The notes under the pieces are model-generated. The model did not search any database. It was given only the letters and a program-made list of their open reading frames with translations, and was not told where the DNA came from. The position numbers were made by a program, and so were the translations under genes. Source: Clostridiales bacterium COT073_COT-073 (GTDB lineage: Bacteria; Bacillota; Clostridia; Lachnospirales; Vallitaleaceae). Taken from it: DNA of 40,120 nt. Numbering within the stretch: position 1 is the first letter of the stretch; the number at the start of each line of letters is the position of its first letter. The stretch is taken from assembly GCA_003858485.1 (NCBI GenBank), contig RQYD01000040.1, positions 1 through 40,120 on the forward strand, read 5' to 3'. Below, piece after piece: positions 8,877 through 17,820 of the stretch.

Positions 8877-10277
8877 TTAAACTCTTTTATATTTGACACC
8901 TTCACGGGTATCTTCCAGTACAATGCCCTGGTCCAAAAGTTCCTGCCGGATTTTATCGGCCAAGGCGAAATCTTTGGCTTTCCGGGCATTTTGCCGCTCC
9001 TCAATTTTTCGCAAAATTTCTGCATCCAAAAGCACTTTCTCCTGTTTAAAATCCAGTCCCAGCACCCAGCTCATTTCCGCAAATAAATCAGCATAGGCTT
9101 TTATTTTGTCATTTTCACTATCCCTGCTTAAATTGGTATTGCAGATTTTAGCCAGTTCAAATAAAGCAGTCAACGCATCCGGAGTATTAAAATCAGCTTC
9201 CAGCGCCTTAATAAACTCTGCTTTTCTGTCCGCCAGTTCCGGATAGCAGCCATAATCCGTGTCTATATTCGGTATAGCAATAGCCGGTACTCCACCTAAT
9301 TCCTGCAATCGTTCCCAGGCATTGCTTAATCTGGTAAAACTTTGCCTGGCCGATTCCATTAAATCATGACTAAAGTTAAGAGGTTTTCGATATTGAGCGG
9401 ACAGCAGCAAAAACCGGATCACCGGATATGGATATTCTTCGGCAATTTCCCGGATGGTAAAAAAGTTATTGGCTGATTTGCTCATTTTCTTATTGTCAAT
9501 ATTAATAAAACCATTATGCATAAAATAACGGGCAAACGGCTCGTCATTCGCACATTCGGACTGGGCAATCTCATTTTCATGATGAGGAAAAATAAGATCC
9601 GTTCCCCCTCCATGAATATCAATGGTTGTACCCAAATATTTCTTAGCCATTTCCGAACATTCTAAATGCCAGCCGGGACGTCCATCGCCCCAGGGAGAGG
9701 TCCAGTACGGTTCTCCCTCTTTTTTCGGTTTCCACAGCACAAAATCAAAAGGACTCCGCTTTTGATCATCAACCTCGACCCGACTTCCAGCCTCCAATTC
9801 CTCTAAATTTTTGCCAGATAACTTTCCATATTCCGCAAATTTTTCCGGCATAAAAAAAACCGTGCCTGCATTTTCATAGGCATAGCCCTTGGCCATCAGA
9901 AGTTTGATCATTTCAATCATACCGGCAATTTCTTCAGTGGCCCGCGGATGAATCGCCGGCAATGCATTCAAACCTTCGGTATCAATTTCAGCTTCCACTA
10001 TATATTTTTCAGCATAATCCCGGGTAGATACCCCAGCAGCCGCTGCTCTGGCAATAATTTTATCATCAATATCCGTATAATTTTGGACGAAAGTAATGTC
10101 ATAACCACTATATTTAAAAAAGCGATGAACTACATCAAATACCACCACTGGTCTGGCATTGCCGATATGCATCCGATCATAAACCGTCGGACCGCAAACA
10201 TACATTTTAACTTTACCCTCTTCCAAAGGCTGAAAAACTTCTTCCCGTCCCGACAAAGTATTATGGATTACAAGCAT
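8877..10277 (-). CDS. cysS: cysteinyl-tRNA synthetase
   Basis: This 466-residue class I synthetase charges tRNA-Cys. The HIGH motif is HIGN (37-40), next to zinc ligand Cys28 in [10 protein letters not shown]. Further zinc ligands are Cys207 (WHLECSEM), His232 and Glu236 (FPHHENE). KMSKS is at 264-268. The C-terminal helical region carries the family's [18 protein letters not shown] tail. The length is full. The start overlaps the end of cysE by 10 bases, so the two are coupled, which links cysteine synthesis to cysteine charging. No separate T-box is present in front of it because it lies inside the operon. Confidence 0.96.
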   Translation of the reverse strand: MLVIHNTLSGREEVFQPLEEGKVKMYVCGPTVYDRMHIGNARPVVVFDVVHRFFKYSGYDITFVQNYTDIDDKIIARAAAAGVSTRDYAEKYIVEAEIDTEGLNALPAIHPRATEEIAGMIEMIKLLMAKGYAYENAGTVFFMPEKFAEYGKLSGKNLEELEAGSRVEVDDQKRSPFDFVLWKPKKEGEPYWTSPWGDGRPGWHLECSEMAKKYLGTTIDIHGGGTDLIFPHHENEIAQSECANDEPFARYFMHNGFINIDNKKMSKSANNFFTIREIAEEYPYPVIRFLLLSAQYRKPLNFSHDLMESARQSFTRLSNAWERLQELGGVPAIAIPNIDTDYGCYPELADRKAEFIKALEADFNTPDALTALFELAKICNTNLSRDSENDKIKAYADLFAEMSWVLGLDFKQEKVLLDAEILRKIEERQNARKAKDFALADKIRQELLDQGIVLEDTREGVKYKRV

Positions 10278-11014
10278 TTGTTATCTCCTTCACAGCATTC
10301 TTTAAATAAGTATTCCAAATCCTTCTGATTTAAGCCCCCGGCCCGGTGTTCCAAATAACGTACCCGCAGCTTAAGTTTACAAATCTCTTTGCGAACCGGA
10401 TCCGGTAAATCCGTTTGATTTAATGTTTCGATCGGAGTTTGATGATTCCTGTTTTTTACCACCCGACCCGGAATACCGACCACTGTTGAATAGGGCGGTA
10501 CCGGATGAAGGACAACGGAACCGGCTCCAATTTTAGAATCATGGCCAACTGTAAACGAGCCTAATACTTTGGCTCCGGCACTAATCATCACATTATCCTC
10601 AATTGTTGGATGACGCTTTTTCCACTCCTTGCCGGTTCCACCTAAGGTCACTCCCTGATAAATGGTGACATTATCGCCAATAACTGTGGTTTCACCAATT
10701 ACCACTCCATGTCCATGATCAATAAATAAGCCTTTGCCAATTTTAGCACCAGGATGAATTTCAATCCCGGTGCGTCTGGCGCTCCAAACTGAAATCATTC
10801 GGGCCAAAAAGAAAAATCTTCTTTTATAAAAATAATGAGCCAGACGATAATGGAGCAGGGCATGTAAGCTCGGATATAAAAGAATTTCTGCTTTGCTTTT
10901 AATTGCCGGATCTCTTTCCATTACTACCTTTATTTCATTTTTTATATGTTGTTTTATTTTTTTCCACATAGTATTCTCCGCCTGAAAAGCATCTTCTGTC
11001 TGTGTTTTTTCCAT
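10268..11014 (-). CDS. cysE: serine O-acetyltransferase
   Basis: This 248-residue enzyme acetylates L-serine with acetyl-CoA, the first step of cysteine synthesis. A helical N-terminal region ([18 protein letters not shown]) is followed by a left-handed beta helix of hexapeptide repeats. This carries the catalytic His segment [13 protein letters not shown] and the acyl-CoA loop [14 protein letters not shown]. Three candidate starts lie close together. The ATG at 11014 is chosen because AGGTGG lies 5 bases upstream; the GTG at 11023 and the ATG at 11017 are poorly spaced. It overlaps cysS by 10 bases. No cysK partner is in the window. Confidence 0.93.
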   Translation of the reverse strand: MEKTQTEDAFQAENTMWKKIKQHIKNEIKVVMERDPAIKSKAEILLYPSLHALLHYRLAHYFYKRRFFFLARMISVWSARRTGIEIHPGAKIGKGLFIDHGHGVVIGETTVIGDNVTIYQGVTLGGTGKEWKKRHPTIEDNVMISAGAKVLGSFTVGHDSKIGAGSVVLHPVPPYSTVVGIPGRVVKNRNHQTPIETLNQTDLPDPVRKEICKLKLRVRYLEHRAGGLNQKDLEYLFKECCEGDNKCL

Positions 11015-11053
11015 CATAACCACCTACAGCTGCTTGTCATAGTTTATATTTCA

Positions 11054-12418
11054 TTATTTACTAAGTGCCTTGATCCTGCCTTCCGTATAACCACGCTTAT
11101 CCGTATTTGGATATTTTTCCAGCACCAATTTAAACATTTCCAGGGCTTTGTCGGTCTGACCGGCTTTTTCATATGTTCTGCCCAGGAAATAAATGACATC
11201 ATCGCTAAAGTCAACTCCGGCATCATATTTCATAGCTAAAGTTAAATCTTCGATTGCCTTATCGAACTGGTTACGGCTATATGCCCCATATCCACTGATA
11301 TAAAAAGCCTGACTAACTTTTGGCAACACCAATTGTTTTAACTGCGTAATCGCCCCATCAAGGGTTGCATTTTCCGTTGCCGGAATGGCGATCAGCGCCT
11401 CCGCTGCCGCATTTAAATCATTATTTAAATATGCAGTCGCTGCCATCACATAACCATCAGCTCCAGCAGTTTTCTGTGCAGCCATTTGCACTTCTTTAAT
11501 CATCGCCCTGACCTGCTGTTCTTTTTGTTCGGCATCTTTGACTGCGTTTTCTTTTTCTTGACGCAGAGCATTATTTTCTTCCTGCAAAATGCCAATTTGT
11601 TTTTTCAAGTCTTCCGACTTATCTGTCAGCATACTCTTTTGATATGGCCACACTAAAAAATACAAAAGCCCTGCTCCCAGCGCAATTCCTAAAACCAGAA
11701 TGGCAATTTGCTGCAAACTTTGATTCACCAAAATCTGACGCTGATTTTTTTTCCTGATCTTTTTGGTTTCTTCTTCTGGTGTTAAAATCTTTTCTTCACC
11801 ATCTTTTTGCACCAAGTCAGCATAATACTTGCGGGCCAGGCGATGATTGGCATCAATTTGCAAAATTTTCAGCAATTCCCGCTTGGCATTGACAATATCA
11901 TCCAGCTTTACATTTAAAAGAGCCAACAACAAATAAGCTCTGATAAAATTAGGGTTCATTGTCACAACTTTCTTTAAATTGATGACCGCTAAATCATAGG
12001 AGCCACTGCGAACATATTCCAATGATTGATTATATTTTTTAATGGTGTTATCCACATTCTCCAAAGTCGTCTTATTTTTCCTGACCAATTCCAAATATTC
12101 ACCGGCTATATTATTGTCAGGCATCAGATTTTGACTTAATACCCATTCACTCAAAGCTGTCACCGTTTCGCCCATTTCAAAATAAATCAATCCCAGCAAA
12201 TTACGGGCATCGGTATGATATTTATTCAGGCGAATGCTTTGTTTCAGTACATCCGCTGCCCCACTCAAATCTCTGGTTTTGGCTTTTTCCAAACCCAGAT
12301 TATAATAAAGGGCTGATAATAATTCTGCTTTTTGATAAGAGGAATATTGTTTGTGACAGCTTTTGCACTCGAAATTCTCCGTTAAAACGCTTCCACATCG
12401 AAAACACCTTCTATTCAT
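11054..12418 (-). CDS. membrane-anchored TPR protein with N-terminal zinc ribbon
   Basis: This 454-residue protein starts with a small zinc ribbon (Cys5, Cys8, Cys18, Cys21). Tetratricopeptide-like helical repeats follow from about residue 35 to 205, then one membrane segment at about 238-258. A coiled coil rich in Glu, Lys and Gln runs to about 325, and more TPR repeats fill the C-terminus, including FDKAIEDLTLAMKY and TDKALEMFKLVLEKYP. It is probably a scaffold that holds protein partners at the membrane; no enzyme motif is seen. Its ATG lies inside the last codons of the 51-residue gene upstream, so the two are coupled. cysE follows after 39 bases. Its function is unknown. Confidence 0.75.
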   Translation of the reverse strand: MNRRCFRCGSVLTENFECKSCHKQYSSYQKAELLSALYYNLGLEKAKTRDLSGAADVLKQSIRLNKYHTDARNLLGLIYFEMGETVTALSEWVLSQNLMPDNNIAGEYLELVRKNKTTLENVDNTIKKYNQSLEYVRSGSYDLAVINLKKVVTMNPNFIRAYLLLALLNVKLDDIVNAKRELLKILQIDANHRLARKYYADLVQKDGEEKILTPEEETKKIRKKNQRQILVNQSLQQIAILVLGIALGAGLLYFLVWPYQKSMLTDKSEDLKKQIGILQEENNALRQEKENAVKDAEQKEQQVRAMIKEVQMAAQKTAGADGYVMAATAYLNNDLNAAAEALIAIPATENATLDGAITQLKQLVLPKVSQAFYISGYGAYSRNQFDKAIEDLTLAMKYDAGVDFSDDVIYFLGRTYEKAGQTDKALEMFKLVLEKYPNTDKRGYTEGRIKALSK

Positions 12419-12566
12419 GAGCAGATTTCTCCTCTTTCAACTCCTCAATCATTTCATTTAACACGTCAATAATATCTTTGGTTTCATATTTATAAATCAC
12501 GTCTTCAACTTCTGATAATTCTGCACAAGGTTTAAATTTTTTGATTTCTTCTTCAAAACGAATCAT
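12411..12566 (-). CDS. 51-residue acidic protein, coupled to the TPR gene
   Basis: A short reading frame starts at ATG 12566 with an AAAGGAG site 6 bases upstream and ends TAG at 12411. The product begins MIRFEEEIKKFKPCAELSEV and ends in a Glu/Lys-rich helix. It is strongly charged, helical in appearance and has a single Cys at position 14. Its stop codon overlaps the ATG of the TPR protein by 8 bases, a classic sign of translational coupling. The good ribosome binding site, coding-like composition and overlap argue that it is real. I do not recognise the family. It could be a partner of the TPR protein. Confidence 0.7.
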   Translation of the reverse strand: MIRFEEEIKKFKPCAELSEVEDVIYKYETKDIIDVLNEMIEELKEEKSAHE

Positions 12567-12584
12567 GTTTTCTCCTTTCTGAAC

Positions 12585-12851
12585 TCAGTGTTTAGCTTTT
12601 CCATTTATATTTCTTCTGATTGTAATTATTTCTGTTGGGGATACATGTAGTTCAATTTTGGGGCTATCTTTCTTAGCTATATCACAATTATTCAAGGATA
12701 CATAAGAAAGTTCCGGAAATCGTCCATCATTTTTAATGAATCCATTCAACACTACACCCAATTTTATTTCATGATACCACTTTTTAGGCCTTATGTCAAA
12801 AATTTCTATAAAAAATGCTTTGATAGTTAATTTACCCCCGGGATATACCAA
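12585..12851 (-). pseudogene. fragment of an unknown gene
   Basis: An 89-codon open stretch has no ATG and no ribosome binding site; only a TTG at 12851 could start it. It begins right after a stop codon and next to repeat-like sequence. The C-terminal part (IELHVSPTEIITIRRNINGK) looks protein-like. I take it as the tail of a gene whose beginning was lost. The family is not recognised. Confidence 0.4.
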
Positions 12852-12869
12852 CCATCAGACACTGCCTCT

Positions 12870-12945
12870 TTGTACCAGCCAGGCTTTGCATTTGCTGCAC
12901 CTTCGACCTCTTGTCCACTAGTGACACCCGTAAAATAGTAGAAAA
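12870..12945. repeat. decayed copy of an interspersed repeat
   Basis: The phrase CTTTGCATTTGCTGCACCTT resembles the two-hairpin element at 23880-23936, with CTTCGCATTTGACGCACCTT there, and also the stretch at about 5715. It marks the border where the neighbouring gene fragment loses its N-terminus. Confidence 0.4.
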
Positions 12946-13048
12946 AAAAGGCGAAGAACCGCCCTCTTTATTATTATTTATCTTACATTTGCCAATAGGG
13001 ATAATCTTACCACACATCAAACTCCCGCTATATTATCTTGGCTCATAT

Positions 13049-13183
13049 TCATTCCTCTATTAATTCATGCTCTGCAAATTTGAGTTTCTCTGCTTTGTAG
13101 TCTGCCATTTTTTCCAAATATCGAATATTACTTTCTGAATAGAATGGATCCACAGACACTTCAAAAGGTATGCACTGCCAAAA
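13049..13183 (-). pseudogene. C-terminal remnant of a RelB/DinJ-family antitoxin
   Basis: A 40-codon stretch before the TGA at 13049-13051 reads IPFEVSVDPFYSESN, then IRYLEKMADYKAEKLKF, and ends AEHELIEE. The IPFEVS-DPFYS pattern with a final AEHELIE is typical of the C-terminal toxin-binding part of DinJ/RelB antitoxins. In frame there is a stop just upstream, so the N-terminal ribbon-helix-helix is gone. No toxin reading frame follows. A full antitoxin would be about 90 residues, so this is a relic of a toxin-antitoxin pair. Confidence 0.6.
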
Positions 13184-13220
13184 TCACTCTAGACAGAAAG
13201 CATGAAAGTAAAAATTATTT

Positions 13221-14060
13221 CTAACCTTTGACACTACCACTGGTCAATCCTTCCACAAAGAAACGCTGTCCAAATAAAAAGACCAATAAAATAGGTAGTA
13301 AACTAAACGCTGACAAGGCAAATACATAGCCCCACTGAGTAAATTGATGCTGGCCAAAAAAACCGGAAATAGCAATCGGCAAGGTTCTCTTTAAATCATC
13401 ATTAATTACTGTATTTGCCCAGGGAAATTCCTCCCAGGCAGTTAAAAAATTAAAAATCGATACTGATGCAATCCCTTGTTTAGTAAGTGGTAAAATTACC
13501 TGAAAAAATATGGTAAAGACACTGCCACCATCCATATAAATTGCTTCATCCAGCTCTTTGGGTACATTTTCAACAAAGCCTTTAATCATAAAAGTTGAGT
13601 AGGGAATTACCCAGGCAGTATAAAATGGAATCAAACCCCACAACTGATTAATAACTTTCAGCTTAACTGCCAATTCATATTGCGGTACGATTAAAGTCAT
13701 TCCCGGAATAATCATAGTCAGCATAATAAAAGTAAACAAGGCTCTTCTTCCCGGAAATTCGAATCTGGCCAGGCAAAATGCCAATGCAGCAGCAATAAAA
13801 GCCGCCGCCGCTACAGTAACTGTTGATACCAAAATACTATTTAAAAAATTTTGATAAAACTGGACTTTGCTTAATATATATTGATAATTTTCCAAAGTAA
13901 TTTCCGATAATTTCGGGAAAAATCGTGGTGGAAATTCATAAAGGGCACCATTGGGTTTTAATGATACACTAATCATATAAATCATCGGTAAAACCACAAT
14001 AGTCATTCCAGCAATCAGCAAAAAATATATACTACCGCTTATCATTTGTTTTTTGCTCAT
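13221..14060 (-). CDS. carbohydrate ABC transporter permease, MalG type
   Basis: This 279-residue membrane protein has six hydrophobic segments. The ATPase-contacting EAA loop is seen as DEAIYMDGGSVFTIFFQVILP. The N-terminus (MISVSLKPNGALYEFPPRFF) and C-terminus (FFVEGLTSGSVKG) are classic for the MalG/MsmG side of sugar transporters. An AGGAGG site lies 7 bases before the ATG. It starts 11 bases after the other permease. The neighbouring GH13 glycosidase suggests that maltodextrins or related alpha-glucans are the cargo. No ATPase gene is present; such systems often share an MsmK-type ATPase encoded elsewhere. Because its partner permease is broken, the transporter may not work. Confidence 0.88.
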   Translation of the reverse strand: MSKKQMISGSIYFLLIAGMTIVVLPMIYMISVSLKPNGALYEFPPRFFPKLSEITLENYQYILSKVQFYQNFLNSILVSTVTVAAAAFIAAALAFCLARFEFPGRRALFTFIMLTMIIPGMTLIVPQYELAVKLKVINQLWGLIPFYTAWVIPYSTFMIKGFVENVPKELDEAIYMDGGSVFTIFFQVILPLTKQGIASVSIFNFLTAWEEFPWANTVINDDLKRTLPIAISGFFGQHQFTQWGYVFALSAFSLLPILLVFLFGQRFFVEGLTSGSVKG

Positions 14061-14071
14061 GGCTTTGCCTC

Positions 14072-15014
14072 CTAACTCTGTTCCTGATTTTTCATCAATC
14101 GAAATTGTACACTGGCTAAAATAGCTAATACGATTGCGATAATAAAAGATAATGCTGCTGAATATCCAAATTTTCCGGCACTAAATGCTTTATAATACAT
14201 CCAGGTCAATACCGTTTCTGTTTGATGTCCCGGTTTACCATTGGTAATCATTTTTATAGAAGTAAATACATTAAAACCGCCTATTGTCAGCATCACCAAA
14301 GCAAATAAAATCGTTCCCCGAATACTCGGTAAAGTAATTGTAAAAAACTGACGAACACGGCCTGCCCCATCAATGGCTGCGGCTTCATAAAGACTTAATG
14401 GTACGGTTTGCAGGGCTGCTAAAAACACTACCATATTCCACCCAATCCCCTTCCATGTTCCCAGTAACATAGCCACTGATATCCCGCCCCAGCGACTGTC
14501 CAGCCAGCGAATATTTTGTCCGGTCAACTGTAATACATTAACTAAAAAATAATTCAGCAATCCTTCGGTATTAAAAATATATTTAAACACCAGGGAGGCA
14601 ATTACCCAGGAAGTAATTACCGGTAAATAATAAGCCACTCGAAAAGTAATCTTCAATCTGTTGATGCCATGAATCAACATCGCAATCAATAAACCCAATA
14701 CCATTTGCGCCGGCACGGTTATTAGCGTATATACCAAGGTATTACTAAAAGCAATTTGAAAATATTCATCTGCCAGAACATCCCGATAATTTTCTATTCC
14801 TATAAATGGCTGATGAAAAACTGAGCCAAAATCCCATTGAAAAAAACTCATGATAAATAACTCAACTTTCCCACAGTCTTTTTTGGCTCTATCCCGCTCT
14901 GGAGAGCGGGCACATGGGTTCCACTATCGCAACTTGCTTCGCAAGATTGCTTTACAATAACCCCGGAGTCAAAAGCACGGCAATTTGTATTTTTCTGCTC
15001 ATTTTTCCGCTCAT
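14072..15014 (-). pseudogene. carbohydrate ABC transporter permease, MalF type, split by a repeat element
   Basis: The gene has two parts. The N-terminal piece starts at ATG 15014 with GGGAG 6 bases upstream and reads MSGKMSRKIQIAVLLTPGLL before a TAA at 14952. The rest resumes at 14851 with MSFFQWDFGSVFHQPFIGIE and continues to a normal end, including the EAA loop (LYEAAAIDGAGRVRQFF). Between them lies a 95-bp copy of the element found at 22413-22689, flanked by AATAA direct repeats. Removing the element and one AATAA copy restores one frame (TPGL-FIMSFFQWDF). Even so, about 15 residues of the first membrane helix, normally containing Tyr-Pro, would be missing. The downstream part (259 residues) has no good ribosome binding site of its own. 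The transporter is therefore probably inactive. Confidence 0.8.
14861..14955. mobile_element. short MITE-like element inside the MalF-type permease gene
   Basis: The first ~60 bases match the left end of the element at 22413-22689, including CTCAACTTTCCCACAGTC and a perfect 8-bp hairpin, CCCGCTCT/AGAGCGGG (14893-14910). A second hairpin follows, CAACTTGC-TTC-GCAAGATTG. The direct repeat AATAA is present at 14856-14860 and 14956-14960. The right terminal inverted repeat is absent, so this is a shortened copy. The exact boundary is uncertain by one base. Confidence 0.65.
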
Positions 15015-15134
15015 ATTTTTCTCCCATTTTAAAACATGATACCTGATTCGCTTTCTTAGCCCAAGTCTTCTTATCTACAGGTTTATTCTTTTAAATCAGG
15101 CCATATCCTAAATGAATCTCTCGTTTTCATTTTT

Positions 15135-15173
15135 TATAGTGCCACATTGACAAATATCTAATGCGGCACTATA
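15135..15173 (-). promoter_or_regulatory. stem-loop between binding-protein and permease genes
   Basis: Fourteen-base arms, TATAGTGCCACATT (15135-15148) and AATGCGGCACTATA (15160-15173), pair with one mismatch around an 11-base loop. On the minus strand no T run follows. Such hairpins between a sugar-binding protein gene and its permease genes often protect the upstream mRNA, giving more binding protein than permease. The rest of the 15015-15243 gap holds nothing else I can name. Confidence 0.55.
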
Positions 15174-15243
15174 ATTAACTTTTAAGATGTCTTTGGTACA
15201 ATTTAAGAAAAACTGCCTTCAAAAAAATTAGGCTTTACTTTAC

Positions 15244-16539
15244 TTACTCTGCCAGTTTCTTATCTACCTTTTGTGCCAATTCGTCCAAAGCTGCCTGAAC
15301 CTCTTTTTCTCCATTCATAATGGCAGCCACTGTGGCTGACAGTTCACTGTCAATTTCTGACCAAGCTGCCACTGTCGGACGCGATTTAGCGGTTTTTATT
15401 TCAGCCAGAAATGGACTAAAGTCAGCTTGTTTTACACTATCACTTGCCAATGCCTGTTTATTCACCGGAATTTGGCCGCATTTAGCCATGGCGGTCTGAG
15501 CATATTCACCAGTCATAAATTGCATAAATTTCCAAGCCGGCTCTTGGTTGGCAGTGGTAAACATAGAAATATCTTCCCCACCCAGTACGGAGAAAGAACC
15601 TGCATTTCCTGTCGGAAGCGGCGCTGTTTCATAGGCAAGTTCCGGATAAGCTCCCTTTAATTCCGCAATTTTCCATGGTCCATCTAAAATCATGGCATAA
15701 CGTCCGGTTCCAAAGCCATCCGTCATTGGAATATCTCCGCTGTTCCAGCCGGTAATTGCGTTTTTCTGGTAAAGCTCTGCCAACATTTGAATCGCTGCCA
15801 CCGTTTCCGAACTGTTTAAATAACCGGTTGCCTTCGTTTGTTCAGGATTGGTAATTGCGCCACCATGGCTCCAAATAAATGGACATAAGTTCCAGCCGGA
15901 AAGCCCTGGCTCATTGTACCCCCAAACTTGCTGACCAGCCTGATTCTGACCAGCCAGTTTTTGGCAGGCTGCTGTGAATTCATCCATCGTTTTGGGAACA
16001 TCAATACCTGCCTCTTGCAATGCTTTTTTATTGTAAAACAAAATTTTAGTATTAGTATTTAAAGCTAAACCATAGTAATCCTCGCCAATTCGGGCAGTGC
16101 TCATGGCACTTTCCAATAAATTACCGGCGACTGCCTGGTAGTCTGACATTTGTTTGTTCAAAGCTACCAATATTCCCATTTTTTGAAATTCCGGAATCCA
16201 GGCACTATCTAATCTGGCCACATCCGGTAAAGTTTGTGATTTTGCACTGATCAAGATTTTTTCGTGCAGATCTGCCCATTCGTGTGACACTGCATTAACT
16301 TTAATTCCCGGATTTTCCTTTTCAAAAGTTGGAATTAAATCTTTCATTAAAGTTTCATTTTCTGCTGACTGGGCACTGTAATGATGCCAAAAGTTTAAAG
16401 TAATCTCCTTTCCCGTTGCTGATATTTCGCTCTTTTGAGCGGATTCAGATGTTGCCGGCGATTTACCACAGCCTGCCAAAGCCGCCAAGCAAAGTGTAGC
16501 TGTTAGTATAATTGCCGGTAATTTTTTTGTCATTTTCAT
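15244..16539 (-). CDS. sugar ABC transporter substrate-binding lipoprotein
   Basis: This 431-residue protein is a family 1 extracellular solute-binding protein. A lipoprotein signal peptide ends in the lipobox LAGC, with Cys24 as the lipidated residue, followed by a short Ser/Glu-rich linker. The mature domain shows typical motifs: LNFWHHYSAQ at the first strand, TFEKENPGIKV, DVARLDSAWIPEF and LFYNKKALQEAGID. AAGGAGG lies 5 bases before the ATG. It is followed by a stable hairpin and then the two permeases. The GH13 gene just upstream suggests a maltodextrin or similar oligosaccharide ligand, but the sequence alone cannot prove it. This gene appears intact. Confidence 0.92.
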   Translation of the reverse strand: MKMTKKLPAIILTATLCLAALAGCGKSPATSESAQKSEISATGKEITLNFWHHYSAQSAENETLMKDLIPTFEKENPGIKVNAVSHEWADLHEKILISAKSQTLPDVARLDSAWIPEFQKMGILVALNKQMSDYQAVAGNLLESAMSTARIGEDYYGLALNTNTKILFYNKKALQEAGIDVPKTMDEFTAACQKLAGQNQAGQQVWGYNEPGLSGWNLCPFIWSHGGAITNPEQTKATGYLNSSETVAAIQMLAELYQKNAITGWNSGDIPMTDGFGTGRYAMILDGPWKIAELKGAYPELAYETAPLPTGNAGSFSVLGGEDISMFTTANQEPAWKFMQFMTGEYAQTAMAKCGQIPVNKQALASDSVKQADFSPFLAEIKTAKSRPTVAAWSEIDSELSATVAAIMNGEKEVQAALDELAQKVDKKLAE

Positions 16540-16567
16540 CTTTACCTCCTTTTTATCTTGGTTTTTA

Positions 16568-17818
16568 TTATGCCCTTATTTTTAAAACCTTAGCTTCCCA
16601 TGCAGGTAACTTTAGTTTTAAAGATGCTTGATAATCACAAATATCTTGATTTATTGCACTTTCAGATAACTCTTCGCTGGCGTATTGTGCACCACTCAGA
16701 AAATCCTGATACCAACCCTTTTTTAATACTGGCAGCTCAATTTCCAGCTCCGTATCACCGGCATTGACAATCGTATATACCGCATCTTCTGATTGATGCC
16801 TGATGTACCCATATCCTCCTGCCTTAACATAATTAGCCGTCAACTCACCTTTCCGCAAGCAATCTTCTTGCTTACGCAGTTGAATCATTGCCTGATATTG
16901 CTGAAGAAGCTGATGATCCTGTTCCCCTTCCTGCCAAACCATACAGCGGCGGCAATCCGGATCATTTTCTCCGCTGAGACCGATTTCATCTCCATAATAA
17001 ATAGCTGGTGCTCCCGGAAATGTCATCTGTATTATCATGGCTAATTTTAATTTTCTTTTATCTTCCTGGCAATCAAATAAAAATCGCTCTGTGTCATGGC
17101 TATCTAGCACTAAATACATTGCCAAATTCATTTCATCCGGGTATTTCGCCAGCATGGCCTGCATTCGCTGATGAAAGGTCAAGGCATCTATCCTGGCAAA
17201 CGCAATGAAATCACGAATTGCATCCCGAAAAGTATAGTTCATAATACTATCCATTTCCAATCCGTTCATCAATTGTAATCCACTGCCCCAAGTTTCTCCC
17301 AGTAACAATGTTTGAGGATACTTTTGTTTTAACAAAATCCGCGCCTTTAACCACACACTTTCATCCACTTCATCAGCCACATCTAATCGCCAGCCATCAA
17401 TTTTATACTCCTGAATCCAATATTCCATAACTTGTAAAATAAAGGCTCTGACTTCCGGATGAGCAGTATTTAATTTAGGCATATACGGATAGGCACCTAC
17501 GCATTCGTAACATTCGGATGAAATTTCCACCGGAAACCGGTTAATTAAAAACCAATCCCGAAACTTTGACTTTTCTTGATTTTTAAGAACATCCTGAAAA
17601 GCCGGAAAGGCAATTCCGCTATGATTAAAGACTCCATCCAAAATAATCTTTATACCTTTTTGATGAACAGTCTTTACTAATTCCCGAAACAACTCATTAT
17701 CCCCAAACATAGGGTCTATTTGAAAATAGTCGATTGTTGCATATTTATGATTGTACTCCGCTTTAAAAATGGGATTAAGATAAATGCACTCCACGCCCAG
17801 TTCTTCAAGATAATTCAT
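16568..17818 (-). CDS. GH13 alpha-glucosidase/neopullulanase-like enzyme, N-terminally short
   Basis: This 416-residue protein is a GH13 (alpha-amylase family) glycosidase related to neopullulanases and cyclomaltodextrinases. All four conserved regions are present: DGVFNHSG (61-68), GWRLDVADE with nucleophile Asp146, GETWG with acid/base Glu175, and LDSHDTERF with Asp242. It begins at MNYLEELGVECIYLNPIFKA, which in relatives lies after the N-terminal CBM34 domain and the first barrel strand. About 150 or more residues, including beta strand 1, are missing. The ATG has a good AGGAGG site 9 bases upstream, inside the end of the regulator gene. Intracellular breakdown of imported maltodextrin is the likely ancestral role. 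Activity of the short form is doubtful. Confidence 0.8.
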   Translation of the reverse strand: MNYLEELGVECIYLNPIFKAEYNHKYATIDYFQIDPMFGDNELFRELVKTVHQKGIKIILDGVFNHSGIAFPAFQDVLKNQEKSKFRDWFLINRFPVEISSECYECVGAYPYMPKLNTAHPEVRAFILQVMEYWIQEYKIDGWRLDVADEVDESVWLKARILLKQKYPQTLLLGETWGSGLQLMNGLEMDSIMNYTFRDAIRDFIAFARIDALTFHQRMQAMLAKYPDEMNLAMYLVLDSHDTERFLFDCQEDKRKLKLAMIIQMTFPGAPAIYYGDEIGLSGENDPDCRRCMVWQEGEQDHQLLQQYQAMIQLRKQEDCLRKGELTANYVKAGGYGYIRHQSEDAVYTIVNAGDTELEIELPVLKKGWYQDFLSGAQYASEELSESAINQDICDYQASLKLKLPAWEAKVLKIRA

Positions 17819-17820
17819 TT

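Noticed and set aside
12832-13020. 62-codon minus-strand frame starting MMCGKIIPIGKCK
   Set aside because: It runs into repeat-like sequence, has no ribosome binding site and sits among gene debris.
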